Assembly: GCA_032358255.1 (NCBI GenBank)
Contig: JAULBX010002224.1
Span: 1 to 64,000 of the forward strand
Source of the DNA: Heterotrichella gracilis
Lineage: Eukaryota; Sar; Xanthophyceae; Tribonematales; Xanthonemataceae
Length of the DNA: 64,000 nucleotides
Direction of reading: 5' to 3'
Both the position numbers and the translations under genes were made by a program. Shown here one piece after another: positions 36,301 to 49,200 of this stretch. Within the stretch, counting starts at the first letter, position 1. Every line of letters begins with the position of its first letter. The notes below the pieces were generated by a model, which worked only from the letters and a program-made list of their open reading frames with translations, was not told where the DNA came from and searched no databases.

Positions 36301-39300
36301 GGTAACAGGCTGCCGCGCATACCCACAAAACAACATCCCCTTACAATCCCTGGTGGGTCGACAGGCAAGCAATCAACTCCCTCGTGCATAATCCCCGGAC
36401 AGGCACCCCAACTCTGGCCCCCCACCTGTGCATCTGACTCAGGCTGCTTGCATGACTCCAGATCCAGCAGCAGCACAGTGCAACCCCGCATGAGCGCCTC
36501 CCTGGGGTCCAGCACCTCCTGCTCTGCCATCTCCCGATCCACATAGGCGATGACATCATCCACCGTGGGCCTGGGAGGGGCATGGGGTGGTAAACCTTGT
36601 CAGGTGCTGTGAAAACGAAGATTTATCAAACATGGGGAAGTCAGGTTGGGTTAACGGCTGACTTACAAGGCCCAAGGGAGAAATGTATGCATGTTCCTCG
36701 TCATGATCTGGGACAAAACTGTTGTTAGAAATGAGCCTGGGTTGTCTCAAATCCCACTGAAATGTGTGCATCCACTTTGCCCCTACATTTCCAATGCTCA
36801 CAACGCGTTTATGACAAACGTCACTGCAGCTGTTCCCCAGCCACCCACCCAGGCTCCTTACGCCCCCCTCCAGCTGCCTTGCCCATCCCACGCCCCTTGG
36901 GTGCATCGCTGTCTGGCGCAAAGGTGGCGGGTGGCGGGGCCTCTGCCCTTGGCGTGCCTGGCGCCAGGCTGTCGAATGTGATGTCCGCCAGGGTGGCGTG
37001 CGCCGCGTGGCCACCCAGAAGCACCTCCATGTCACTGGCCTCGACATCGCTGTACAGCCTGTGTGTGGGGGGGTGCACAGAAGTTGATTGGGAATTAAAC
37101 AAAGAATGGGAGTGAATGGAGTAACAAGCAAACAAAGTTAATGTGTTGAAGCGGAAGTGTTTACATGCACACCAGCGATGCAGACAAATCAGCACTCGGA
37201 CTAGCACATGCGGCGTCCAGATTGGGTATGTTTGATATGCACAAGGCAGCCAGTTGACACCTCAACCCATTCCACTTTACATCCCCCCATCCACATCTCC
37301 CAGTACCTACCCGTCGCCATACTGGTCCACATCCACCAGGGTGGCCCTGGTGTCGCGCGTGAGGTGCAGGTAGTGGCGCGGCCTGAGCGGCACACGCATG
37401 CCCAGCCGCTGGCACTCCAACAGCCAGTTCACCTTGATCACGTCTACCCCTTTCCTTCGCATGGCCTCAACTTTGATGTTATTTTCCACAGCCAGTGTGT
37501 GGGTCACCTTGGGCGTGTAATTCGCGTAAACCTGCAAGGGGAGGAAGGGTATGGCGGCATGCAAGGGGAGGTTGCTCAGCATGTCTGCAGCAATTTTTAT
37601 CTCATTTATAATTTAATTGTCAAGTGCAGGTAATTTCATTAGCCCATTAGACTGCCTCTACATGGCCGGGGCTCATGCTGGGGATGTAGTCCATATTTTC
37701 AACCCGAGAACCTTTATGTTTTTTCCAAATGACTAGTCTTACCCTCAATTAGTCTCTTCCACTTTCATCACCATCACACATAAACGGTGGTGCATGTATC
37801 TCTAGTCACTTCCCCACACAACGCCTGGTCTCAGCTAGAGGCAGGCGCCTGATTCCTACCCCTTCCCCCATCGACCCACATAATTGTACATTTTCCCCCA
37901 TCCTACGCTCGTTAAGCTTACCTGACCCCCCATCTTCACCACCATGTTCTGCTGCTTTGCTATCTCCTGCTTATTAGCGCCCGGGGCGATGGCGAAGTAC
38001 AACACACAATCCTTGAGAATTTCACACTCCTTCTCCACCTTGGAGAAATCCATCCTAAAGGTTTCCACCACCGCTGACTTCTTGGCTTTGGCAACCACGT
38101 CCCTGGTGCGCTGGCGCTTCTGTCTGTTGTTGTCGCCTGCGCAGCAAAGCAGGGCCTATAACAAAATTTAATTTCACACATGCAGAAAAAACAGTACATT
38201 TTTGCTAAGACACCACTTGGGCAGTGCTGGCTTTGCAACCTTAAGACCTTGAAAAATCTTTCTTCAAACACACAGAATATTGTGCATTTGCACAGTGCAT
38301 GAATCGACCAGTAGGGCAGAAATGGCTGCGTAAAGAGTTACTTGGTTGCGTTCCAACAGCACTGCCAGACAGGTCAAGGATAGCGGATGCCACTTCATGA
38401 GTGGAGTAGTCAGGGCTGTCGAGAATTGATGCAATGCACATGGGTTGAGGACAGCTGTTCTGCAGTTGCGAAGGCGTGAACTGGGTTCTCCGCCAACCAT
38501 TTAGGGAATGCTAATCAGGCTGTATGCACATCAGCACCCAACTCCCATGCTTTTCACACACCTATGAGCTGCCCCTGGTTTGCATTGACCAGGTCCATGA
38601 GCTCAGGCACCGTCATGATGTCAGTGGGGCCCTTGTCCCACCGCAGGCGGTCCATGCGCGGGAAGCGCAGGCTGTGGCCCGTGGCGTAGCGCTTGCTCAC
38701 GATGGTGCGCACGTCGCCCTGGATCTGCAGGTGGAGGGTTCAAAACCTTCAAACCCTTCTGCCAGGTGTGGTTCAACATGGTTGTGTAGATGTAGTGCAT
38801 TAAAAAGAGGTGGACTTGTGGTGGAAGTCATGTACAAGTCATACCACAACGCCCCCACCCCACCCACCCACCTGCATCACCACAGACTTCATCGGGTCCT
38901 TCACCCACATGTCCGGCGGCTCCCTGTCTGTCACGTGGTAGCAGCTGGGCACCTTGCAGCCACGCACGTTGTCCAACATGTTGCCTTCCAGCGTGTTGCG
39001 GATGTTCCTGCGGTCTTCCTCGGTCATGCCGCCGCCCACCCTGTGCCAAGGAGAGTGAGTGTTCCATTTCTACTGGCCAAACAAAAAAGAAAAGAAAACA
39101 GAAAGCCACATGGTCTATTATGCCTGCAGGTCTGCATAAACCCCCCAGGCCAGCTGAAAAGTGACTGAATTTTACTACCAATTTACCGTATTTGGGCAGG
39201 AAGGCTAACCTGTGCACCTATTCCCTATGGCACTTGAATTCATGCCTGCATCCTCAATTGCAAGAGGCGGAATGAGGTGGTTGGCTAGACGATGACAACC

Positions 39301-42300
39301 CCCTGCGCCTGGTCCAGAGTGCCAGCAGGTCAAAATCATGCTAATGACAGTGACAATGATAAAGGCAATGTTGATGGTTGATGGTGACAGCCTTTGAGCA
39401 GGAAAGCTAGCCTCCATGTGCATTTGCAATCGCATCAATCACAGCAATCTCCAAGCGCACCCCTTACTTGCAGAAGGATGAGAAGGTAACTGGCTGGGAG
39501 CCCACCGCCCCCTGCGCCTGGTCCATGAGTGCCAGCAGGAAGGTGGAGATGACCCCGCCCCTGGCCCCGCCGCTGCCGTACCATCCCCCGATCACCAGCG
39601 CGTCGATTTCGTTGCTGTGCACATAGTCGGGCTTGATCTTAAGCCACGCGTTGCCTCGGTCGTTCACGCGCCAGGGTGTGTCTAAGTTCTTGACCACGAT
39701 GCCCTCTTGCTGCAGGGAAACGGGGGGCTTCTCGTGGTACCCTTGAAAGATTAACGACAAGCCCATCTCGTGGCTTTGACGCCCCAGCCCCCATGCATGT
39801 GCATCTTGATGGCCTCATGCAATGCCGCATCGCTTGTTCTCGATGGCATGCACTGCTCTACATGGCGCACCCAGAAAGAACACATTGGCCGATGCAGCAA
39901 TCTGGCACCAGGCATCCAGGAGTACAGAAGCCAGACCCTTTGAAAATTCATGAGGCACTCAAGGGATGCACAAATGACAGACGCCACCAGCCCCAGCACT
40001 ACACGTCCACAGCGCCCTGCCACCTCTGCCCTGCCCTCCCCTTCCATGCACCACACCCACCCGCAGCTTGATTGCCTCCTCAAACATCTCCTCGATGTCT
40101 GCCAGCGTGTGGCCCACCTTGGAGCACACCTGGCCCCCAAACATCGGCAGGTCGGGCAGCAACAGAACAATACGTGCGCCCACGCAGCTCTCACCCAGGC
40201 GGTAGCCCTCAGGCGGGGGGTCTGCCAGGGCCTGGCGCAGCAGCTGGTGGCGCTCGGTGAGGGTGCGGTTGATGACGCTCTGCGAGACAATTTAGTGGAA
40301 AAGGCTCTGAAAATCAACAGCATTTACAACGTTTGAAATTTCAACAATAAAGACAGCATGGACTGCTTAGAATGCTCATTACTAAACGCAATGCCAAACA
40401 GCCAAGTCAATGATACACATAATGACAGCATCAGCAGCGCCGCACCTCGTTGTCAACAAACAATATGTCGAAGGCCACAAACACCATCTCCAGCTCTCCC
40501 AGCTGCGGGGGGGTCCAGTTGGGATCGCCAGAGAAGATGGTCCCATCCCTCTCACTGCTGAGCACATGGTTGGGCGGCTTGCGCTCCTTAGCGGCCATCA
40601 TCAGCGCGTTAATGCAGTTGAAAGGCTCAAACTCGCACCTGCGCACGCGTGCATTCCTTGGTGGCCGCCTCTTTCCCCCACCTCAATCCAGCATATCAGT
40701 GATGATTGGGGCAATTGAATAGCTCAAATTCGCACATGGCCATGCACGCGCATTCCCAAGGATGGGCGCCACCTCTACACTTCCATGTATGCTCCGGGTG
40801 AGCTCTGTCCCTCCATACAACCTTCAGACCATTCTTTGCAAAATGCATATCATTCTGCACCCTGTGATTGTGTAATAGAGCACCCACCCCTCTGCCACTC
40901 ACTTTGCCTTGTTCCACACCACCATCTCCCCGTCCAGGATGCACCTGTCGTGGCGCAGCTGGCGTCTGAACACGTCGTCCATGATGATGTACCCGCCCCG
41001 CTCGCCGTGCTCAATCCCCTGTCGACTGAAGTAGAGCAAGTCCTCCCCATGGTCCCGGTGCACCTGCACACGATAACCTGCGAGCAGGGGACAGGGGCGC
41101 GCAGGTTAGGGTCTGCGCTTTACGGGGTGGCAATTGCAGGTGCACCTGCATACGATATCCAGCAGGGGCAAGGTGCGCTGGTTAGGAGTTAAGGTTTGCA
41201 GCGCTAGAACCTAAGGGTTCACCGGTCGCAATGCACCTGCAGGCGCACGCCTGCCAGCAATAGGGGACTGGGCGCTGGTTAGGTGGTGTCCAGGAGGGCG
41301 CTAGAGGGGATGCGGGGCACTGCCTGGAAACTTATAGATTGGGTTCTACGATGGGTTTCACGACAGGTATCGGCTGTCTGGGAGGGCTGGTGGTTGATTT
41401 CCGTGTCCAGCCAACTCAATATTAGTTCTAATTATATTTGCAACTGTCACCTAGTTAATATATGATTTTCAAGTGCAGAGTATGCCCAATAGCGCCAATA
41501 GCGCACCGTCAAACTTGCTCTCCACCACAAACGTTGCCCCCGCCATACGCTTGAACGCATCCTCAGGGCCGCGCGTCTGGTAGGCCAGCTGAGGGCGGGG
41601 CGCCTTGCCCACATCCAAGTCCTGCAGCAAAAGAGAACACTGGGCAATGGGGGACACAGCGGTGGGTTGGTTTCGCAAAGTAGTGCTAGCAAATGGTCTA
41701 TGAAACCATTGTCTAGCGTAGAACAAAAGCAAACAATGTCTGTCATCATTGCTTTGAACTTTAATGACAATAATAAAGAGTAATACTGCACCTAGATATC
41801 ATCATAACTAACAGCCAGTATGCCATGCTCTCACTTAATGAGGGCCTCAATTTGTGGGCCTCAAGAGGGCACAACAATAAGAATGATACCCTAAATACCA
41901 AAATGTTAGCCAATCTGCCTGGCATCAAGAGTGCACACCCCTTGCGCTGCATTTCCTTCTCTTATCACAGGCAAGGACTGGCATTGCAATGCTCTGCCAG
42001 GCAACTATCAAATTGCGCTCAGCGTCCATGAGTGGCAAGGCTGGGTTATGGTGCCTGCACTAGTCATGAAACAAGCGCTCCAGCAAATCATCCAGGTTAG
42101 CATGCCACAGCACACAGCCCCATATTTGGCTTCACTGCTTGAAACAATACACAGCGCTTGTGGAGCGGCTTACCACACCTATACTGCTGCTTCTCATCTA
42201 CCACAGCATGGGCCCCAAACGTACCTTGCGTGGGTATCGCTTGTTTGGGTCCTTGAGGTCCTTGCACACCATCCGCAGGTCCGTGGTCACGTTGTACAGG

Positions 42301-43174
42301 TCCAGGGCGTCCTCGTGGAAATTATTCAGCAGACGGTTGTCGCTCAGGCCATTCTGTGCGGGTGGGGGGTGGGTAAGAGGTGGGTGATATCGTGTGTGGG
42401 GGGTGGGGTAAGGTGGTTTAGGGTTTAGGGTTTTCGGCGGTCATCCCTGGCAAGGTTAATAACTTCAGGGAGGGTGGTATTGTGCGTGTGTATGTGTGTG
42501 GGGAGAGGGGGCGCAGGGCAATGCTAGTTGCACTGTAGAAGGGTTTCAGGAGACACATAAGAAGGCTATAGGAGGGTTACCCTAAAGCGGTTATTGGGGG
42601 CATGCATACGAAGGCATGCCCAGACGCTCTAGGAAGCCAGGTACACAGCTCGAGCACGACTGCCCAGGTATTTATACAACTCGCCCGTATACGATCAAAG
42701 CCTGGTCGACACTGAACAGGGGGTGTCCCACCATCCCGAGGCTTACCCGAGGCCTCGGGAGGGGTGTCTGCGCATGCGGACCGCAAACTTTGTTTGTCCC
42801 TGACCCATGGCCAACCGTCCCTGGCGTTCCAAGCTACAGAACCAGTTGCCGCAGTGCGCGCCTTCGGCGCACTGCGGCACTTGGGCTAGTACCTTCGGCC
42901 ACTGCACGTTCCAAGCTATGCCTGCAGCGGGCGAGTCCGGCTCGGTCCGGCTGGCAGCGAGATGAACCTGGCGGCGTAATTTCACCCAACCCTTGGTGTG
43001 GCAAAAGCAGCCCCGATTGACCTCATATGGGTGCAAACAAACATGCACTCGCCAGGGGCGTAAGCAGCGCCACGCCGGCCGCCCGCGTGACACCTAAAGC
43101 TCAAAAATGCAGCTCGAAACTACACGCAACGACCATTTGGCCGAGTTGGTCTAAGGCGCAGGATTAAGGCTCCT

Positions 43175-43205
<31 letters not shown>

Positions 43206-45578
43206 TGGTCATGACTTTTTTTGCCTCCTCGGAGGTCCCAAAATGGATTCTTTTTTGCTCCTTTTCCATGGTATTTAACCCTAAAGCCCTTAGCATCACT
43301 AGCACCCCTCATCCCATCACGTACCATCCACATACAACCCAACCCGGCCGCAAGAAGCTAGATGAAAGTGTGGGGAAGCAACGAAGAACGTGTGGGTTTC
43401 GAAACGCTGGCAACCCGTTGGCAAAGCAAACCACACCACCATCACAACCACCTGCCTTTGTCATTGCCGCCAGCATCCCCACACTATGGAGTACAAACCA
43501 TGAACAATGAGTGTAAAGAAACGTGTGGGGAAAAAGAACGAAAGAAAAAAGTGGAACGCCAGTAGGGGCAAGCCACGTATACCACACCGTGTGTGTTCCA
43601 CCTGGCCAGGTGCAAAAGCGTGGATCGTAAGAGATAAAATTGTTTCGTCAGAGGGTTAAGGGGGTGGATGCCCAAGAGGACGGAAAGGGTTGCATTGCGC
43701 GATCCGCGACACTTGAGAGGTTTAGAGTTTTGGGTTTTAGGTTTTAGAAGCGTGCTGCCATGCTTGTGTGATTTTGGAAGTCATGACTTTTTTGGTTTCT
43801 TCACGGTTCCACATCGATGTATTTTTGCCCCAGGTATCCCCTCGATGGTTTATGGAGGTGTTTTGGGTGAATTTATGACAGCTGCTGCCATGTTTGTGAT
43901 GGTGCACCACCCACCCTCACCTGCCACTAGGTATGTTTAAGGTTCAAGGTTTTAGGGTTTTAGGGTTTAGGGTTACCAGGTCCAGGGGTTTAGGGTTACT
44001 GGACACGAAAGCCCGGATAAAGCTCCTAGAAAGGAAAACAAACACAAAAGGGAGAAAAATAAGCGGAAGACGTGCTGCCCAAAGAATCCTCCAAGCCCCG
44101 TGCATGCGCCCTCAAGTGCCCATAAGGGGGGCCGCGCAGCGCGGCGCCGCTGACACGGCGCTGCCACCAGGGGCAAAAAGGGTGGGGGCAGCGCCAGCCT
44201 GTATGAAACTGTTTCTGTTCCTACCAGTTGCCATTTCCGGCTTGGGTAACATATATGCCACAACGTATGAGGTTCGGGTGGGGCAGGTTGGCGATTCCGT
44301 CCAAGAAGAAAAAGACACAAGAATGAAAGGGAAAGTCGAGCAAAGTAGGGGAAACACATATATACCCTGAACCCAAACCCTATACCCGTGGCATGTCGGC
44401 TCATAATAACAACACCCACTTTGCTAGTAACCAAAAGTATACAATAGCCGAAAGCACAGGGTCCCAAATACCCTAACCTAATCCCTAAACCCTGTCATGG
44501 CGCCATGCGCATGGGTTGCAACAGTGCACTGAGAGCGGAAGCAGAGTGCCAGCAAAGAGGCCCACACAGTGGTCAACACAACATCGTTGACACCAGTTGG
44601 GGCAGACCCCACCCTCACAACCCCCACACACACTCACCCGCAGGTTCTTCAGGATGATCTTGACCACCCACTTCATCTGCTGTGCCGTGGTCTTCTGCAC
44701 CAGCCAGCTGAGCACTGCCACCCTGGCCTCCTTGTTGTCCGCTGCAGCCAGCTCGTCCAGCTTGGCGTTGAGCTGCCCCACGGTGATGCCAGGGTCATCT
44801 GCTGTGATGTACCGCTTGCCGCTCGCGGCACAGAACAGGTGCTGCACAGGCCCAGAACAGCTGAGTGTTGGCCACATAGATGCAAGTGTGCAAGCACGGA
44901 CTCAGCAGTGCATGAGCGCTCTGGTGCTCAGGTGTCAGAATGGCCAGTTCAATTGTGTGCCAGGCTGCAGTAACAACCCAAAGGAAAGTTCCCACAAGCG
45001 GTCAATGCTGTTGGGAACAGTAGGAAGCTGTGACAGGTGCACGCAACGCCACACCTGCTCCGCCACGTCGGCCAAGCTGCCAGCCCCCTTGCCCTTCTGC
45101 TCCTTCCAGGCCACGACCAGGGCAGCATCGGAGTTGAGTTTGGGGTTCAACCCGCACGCATCGACCAGCCTGGCCGCCAAAGTGCTTTCCTTGAGGCCGT
45201 ACGGTCGCCGCTCGGCGTCATACTGGAACCAGTCAGTGAGTGGCAGTGAGTTGGAGATACAGCATGCACAGCATGCATAAATTGTGAGATTACAATGCAT
45301 GCATATGCCTCCAACTGCAGGCTTTCGTGCACAGTCACTGCGTTGCAACCATTCCAATACTAGCACTCCTCACGAGCCATTACCTGTGGCAGCAGCAGGC
45401 GGAACAGGCTGAAGATGTTGTCACTGGTCCTGTCGACGTGCTCAGCCTGAAACCGCTGAGAATACTGTTTCTGTCTCTTCAGCTTGTTCTTGGTGCCTTT
45501 CTTGCTGAGTTCTTGGTACTTCTCCAGGAACCTGACAACGGCCTGGAACTTCTCCTCGTCTGGCGGCAATGGGGCCAT
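33359..45578 (-). CDS. LIG4: DNA ligase IV, with a long disordered C-terminal tail
   Basis: ATP-dependent ligase that seals double-strand breaks in NHEJ with XRCC4. Twenty exons: 45578-45384, 45222-45055, 44841-44638, 42353-42225, 41621-41507, 41077-40903, 40638-40446, 40279-40061, 39709-39468, 39040-38872, 38724-38562, 38136-37922, 37531-37311, 37058-36849, 36570-36426, 36266-36141, 35872-35673, 35405-35268, 35070-34833, 34339-33359; about 1,481 residues against about 910 in human. The order is family-typical: N-terminal DNA-binding domain, catalytic Lys268 in ESKFDGYR (motif I), ILDGEMVVW (III), VAFDILFVDNE (IIIa), QEGIVVKNL (IV), WLKIKPDY (V), BRCT1 ending VNWLLECQ, the XRCC4-binding linker (DQYGDG), and BRCT2 ending APRWLEEC. 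The last about 440 residues are low-complexity: a Gly/Arg/Lys stretch, acidic SSADDDDTF, Pro/Ala repeats and a basic end LSLRERMRAAGIAK. The tail's membership rests on frame-perfect splicing, so it is less certain than the core. Confidence 0.93.
42847..42879. repeat. Perfect 13-bp GC-rich hairpin
   Basis: TGCCGCAGTGCGC and its exact reverse complement are separated by seven bases (GCCTTCG). It lies within the long ligase intron, about 250 bases before the tRNA gene. Function unknown. Confidence 0.9.
43131..43211 (+). tRNA. tRNA-Leu (anticodon AAG)
   Basis: Type II tRNA of about 81 bases. The acceptor arms GACCATT and AGTGGTC pair in all seven positions (one G-T). The D-arm region GCCGAGTTGGTCTAAGGC holds the A box. 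The anticodon stem CAGGA/TCCTG encloses loop TTAAGGC, giving anticodon AAG (reads CUU and, as inosine, CUC). A long variable arm TCCGAAAGGGCG follows. The T arm GTGGG-TTCAAAT-CCCAC holds the B box. Discriminator base A. CCA is not encoded, as expected in nuclear genes, and no tRNA intron is present. A T7 run at about 43216-43222 fits a Pol III terminator. It is transcribed against the ligase gene that surrounds it. Confidence 0.95.
43215..43223 (+). terminator. Pol III T-run terminator of the tRNA gene
   Basis: Seven T residues begin a few bases after the tRNA 3' end, the normal Pol III stop signal. Confidence 0.8.
43948..44000. repeat. Telomere-like TTTAGGG cluster
   Basis: TTTTAGGGTTTTAGGGTTTA then a further GGTTTAGGGTTA copy. 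A weaker reverse-orientation cluster (CCCTAACCTAATCCCTAAAC) is at about 44470-44494, still in the ligase intron. Confidence 0.8.
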
Positions 45579-46255
45579 CCTGGGACTACCCCAAAACTCT
45601 GGTGAAACCTGAGGAGACTGCTTTCAGGCAAGTCAACCCACTATTTTAACAGACAATAGCTCATAACTTCACCCCTGACGTACTTCAATCACCGCTGGCA
45701 GCCCAAGAACAGATCATATCAGGCAACATTAGCTTTCTAGGATGCAACAATGACCAAGACACAAAACACACGACGTGTGGACGCTTTCGTGTGCCAAGGG
45801 ACAGCAGCGTCTTGATGAGTGACTGCCTGTTGGAAGAGAACTGGGTCGAAAGCTGCGCTTATAAGGTTAAGCCTCTCCTGTATTAATATCAAGTCCGGCT
45901 TCATACCTATTAACCCCAACTTGGGGCCCAAGCTTTAAAAAATTTCACCCCGCTTTCTTGTGCCTTTTAACGCAACTTGCACGGTATAGGACACTTGAGC
46001 AAATGTTGGCAAGCTTGAAACTCCTCTCGCTCGAAGTTGACGTGCACGTCATAGGATTGACTATCAATATCAGGACTTTACGGCATGCATTGAGGCACCC
46101 CTCGCATGCCGAGTCACTTTTCAGTTAGTCTTCCATCTTCACAAGTCGTTTAGGGCTTGTTGCTCTATTTTAACATCGACACAACGATGGAACACTGTTG
46201 TATGGTCCTCTTGGTCATCTCCTGAGCCACTAGAAGGAAATGAAAAACTATCAAG
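45579..46255. promoter_or_regulatory. Shared upstream region of LIG4 and the TOR1-like gene
   Basis: 677 bases between divergent ATGs. No TATA box or known motif could be fixed with confidence. A CATGCATTGAGGC/CGCATGCCGAG stretch lies near 46083-46112. Confidence 0.35.
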
Positions 46256-49200
46256 ATGGTGCCTCCATTGCTCCCAAAGACCCCCAACGCCCCCGAAGAG
46301 CAAAGAAAGCAAAAGATCTTGGCAATAATGAACAGGCTCGGTGACAAGGACACACAGCGTGCCGCATCGTTGGAGCTAGAGCGCGTTGTTGCGGTGCGCT
46401 TCTTCCTTATGCATGCATGTCACTGTTCACCCTAGGGTGTGTGCTGCAAAGGTCAGGAACCACAACGCCCAACGCTGGCTCTTGCTACAAGGTCACCTTG
46501 CCTGGTTGTAAGACCTCTATGATTGCAGGACATATATGAGGTTGAAGGCTTAGGGACGATGATGAGCTGCATGTGTGGCACTGGAAAGGACCAGACGCCA
46601 TTTGCACGCAAGGCAAGTAGGATAGACAAGCTTGTTGTTGGGCCGCTGTTTTTGTTTGATACAGAAGACTTACAAGAGCTTGCACCTCCGTTTGACTCAG
46701 GAGAGCGTCAAGCTGCTATCTGTCATGGGGAGTGATTCAAGCAAGGTCTACAGGCAGTTCCTCCAAGCCCCTTACCTGCAGCGAGCCATCAGCTTCATCG
46801 CCAAGTGCTTCAAGGTAGGATGCCATTGACTTGCAGACTTGTGCTTTGAAACGTTGCGGCAATCCTCAGTGTGCGGTCCAGCCCTTTGGGTGCTGTGAGG
46901 GCTTACCAATATGGAACTCACCACACGTCGCTTAGCCACTGACACGTCCCTGTAACTGGATGTTTTTGAGGCCAAGTCACAGGGCCAGATTAGACACAGC
47001 CATTTCCAACCTCCTTCTGCAGGACAAAACCTCTATGGTTCGCGATGCGACTGGTGATGCGTTGGGGCGCATTGCCCAATCCTTGGCACAAACTGGGAGC
47101 CCACTGACAGTGGGAAGTTGCGATGGCAACCCAATACTCAAAGCAATCATTGATGCCCTTTCTGAGCAGTCTATGCACGTGCAAACGGCAGCATGCCTAG
47201 CGCTGGTCCAGGTAATTCCTTCACAAAAAAAGTGTGTTTTAATGCTTCTGAAGTGCGCCCCCATGGGACACCGCGCCTTAAAAAGCTGACGGCATGCATG
47301 CTGTGGCACCCTGGTGACTACGGTGGCCTGGTTGATGATCACAGTGTTCACCACTGCAGGTAATTCCACACTTCCAACCGCTAGACACTACAGTGGTGAA
47401 GACCCTAGGGAAACACCTGAACAGTTCAACATTCCAAGCCAAAGGAACCCTCTTGCATGCATTGGCCAGGACCGACGGTGCGAACAGTACTGCTACAGCA
47501 ATGGACAGACAAGCATGGCACCACATGAAGAATTACTCACTGTGCCAGTTGCACAGGGATTGCGCTTCAAAATCAATTGTGCCCATTGCAGGAGACGGCA
47601 CCACTCCTGCTTGTGTCATGACAACATCGCAGACAAGTTTTTGTGCTTTGGTTTCCGGCATAGTAGGTCAGGCTGATGATGAGGCACCCAGCGGGATCCT
47701 TGCCGTGCTAAGCAGCAAGGACTGGAAAGATAGAGAAAGTGCTGCAAATGCGATTGAGGTACCCAACATTCTTTTTGCAAGTGCTACATGGATACACTAC
47801 ATTGCAGTATAACACAGTTGCTCCTAACTCGCTTTATGAGCAATATGTGAGCAGATGCGCTGCATTGTCCATTGCACCCAAATGTTACTGTCAAGGCCTC
47901 TAGCCACATGTGCATGCGTGTGCAGGCTGTTGCCGCCTGTCTTGGTGAGGAAATGGACCTTGGTGCTGAAAACGAGCATTTGTTTGACACATCCCGGAAC
48001 TCGGTGCGGGCTCTGCAAGCTCTACGCAAGTAAGTGCTCCACCGATTTGCCTGGTTTATTCACTGAGGAAATAAAAAAATTATGCGCACGTCAACCTGGT
48101 TCATTCACGGGTACATTTAATTGCTCACAGGTTAAGATATGATAGGGTGAAGCAAGTGAGAGAAGCCATGCAGCAAGCAATAGCAACCATCGAGGACCTG
48201 CATGAGTACATTCGCAGCAATGGCAGTTTGGCGTCACAGGCACCTGACAATGAAGGTAGCCACTGGGACTTATATGCTGTCTGACATGCTGCTTTTTGCC
48301 TGACAAACAGATTGAACCGCAAAGTCAGACTATTCATTTGTATCTATCTATGCTGCATTTACTGTACGCAGTGTAACATCATGTAGCAGCTCTGGTACAC
48401 CTGGGCATGAGGCTAACCTAGCTTATTGTCCAAAATAGCATGTGATTATGGTGAGGCTTTTATTGCAGGCAATTTCACAGGTAGCACACAAGTGAAGTCC
48501 CAGTTGTCCACAGGCAGACCCCTTCCATTGCCATGCACAGATAAGGTAAGCTTGTTTACATGCACCGCCTTTGACAAGTCAAGTTGGACACTAGGGCATG
48601 AACATGTGCTTGTCCATCCGCAAGGGGACGCAGGAAACGGCACATTGCTTGCACTGCTATCAATGAGCGCATTATTGCAGCACAGGCATGTCTATGTTGA
48701 TACAATCAGCCTTGTGTGTGCTGCCTCATATCCCGTAGCAGCAGGGGGGTGATATACTGTGCAGGTAAAATCAACTGACAAAGCACAATGGTGCAGGCTG
48801 ATGATGCAGCTGAAATCGATGTGCAACCCCAGGATCCAGAGTTCAACCAGAGGTCTGCAAGCAGCAATGAGCAGCTTTGGGCAGTGACGCAGGCAGACAC
48901 ATACCCAGATGAGGCACGGCAACATGCCCCACCGCTGACCCCGCAACTTGCAACAGATCAACACTGTGAAGGGATTGTTCAACAGCTTGCGGTGGTCCAA
49001 TCGCAACAGGAGAAATTGATGGATATGCTGACAACACTCTCTGCCACATCGAGCGCCAACACAGATAGGCTCCAGGAACAGATCGATGCATTGGAAGCAA
49101 AATTTGCTGGTAAGCAGCCAATCTGATCAACTGTTATGCTGACTGCGGGTCCCCAGATGTTTCTTGAAAATGCGTTGACAAATAAATTACAAAGATTTAT

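Larger units (their letters stand above)
42354..44637 (-). other. 2.3-kb intron of the ligase gene
   Basis: By far the longest intron of the gene (others about 60-550 bases). Its flanking exons join in frame (KIILKNLR to NGLSDNRLL) exactly where other LIG4 proteins are continuous. It holds a tRNA gene on the other strand, a 13-bp GC-rich hairpin, and telomere-like runs. Confidence 0.75.
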
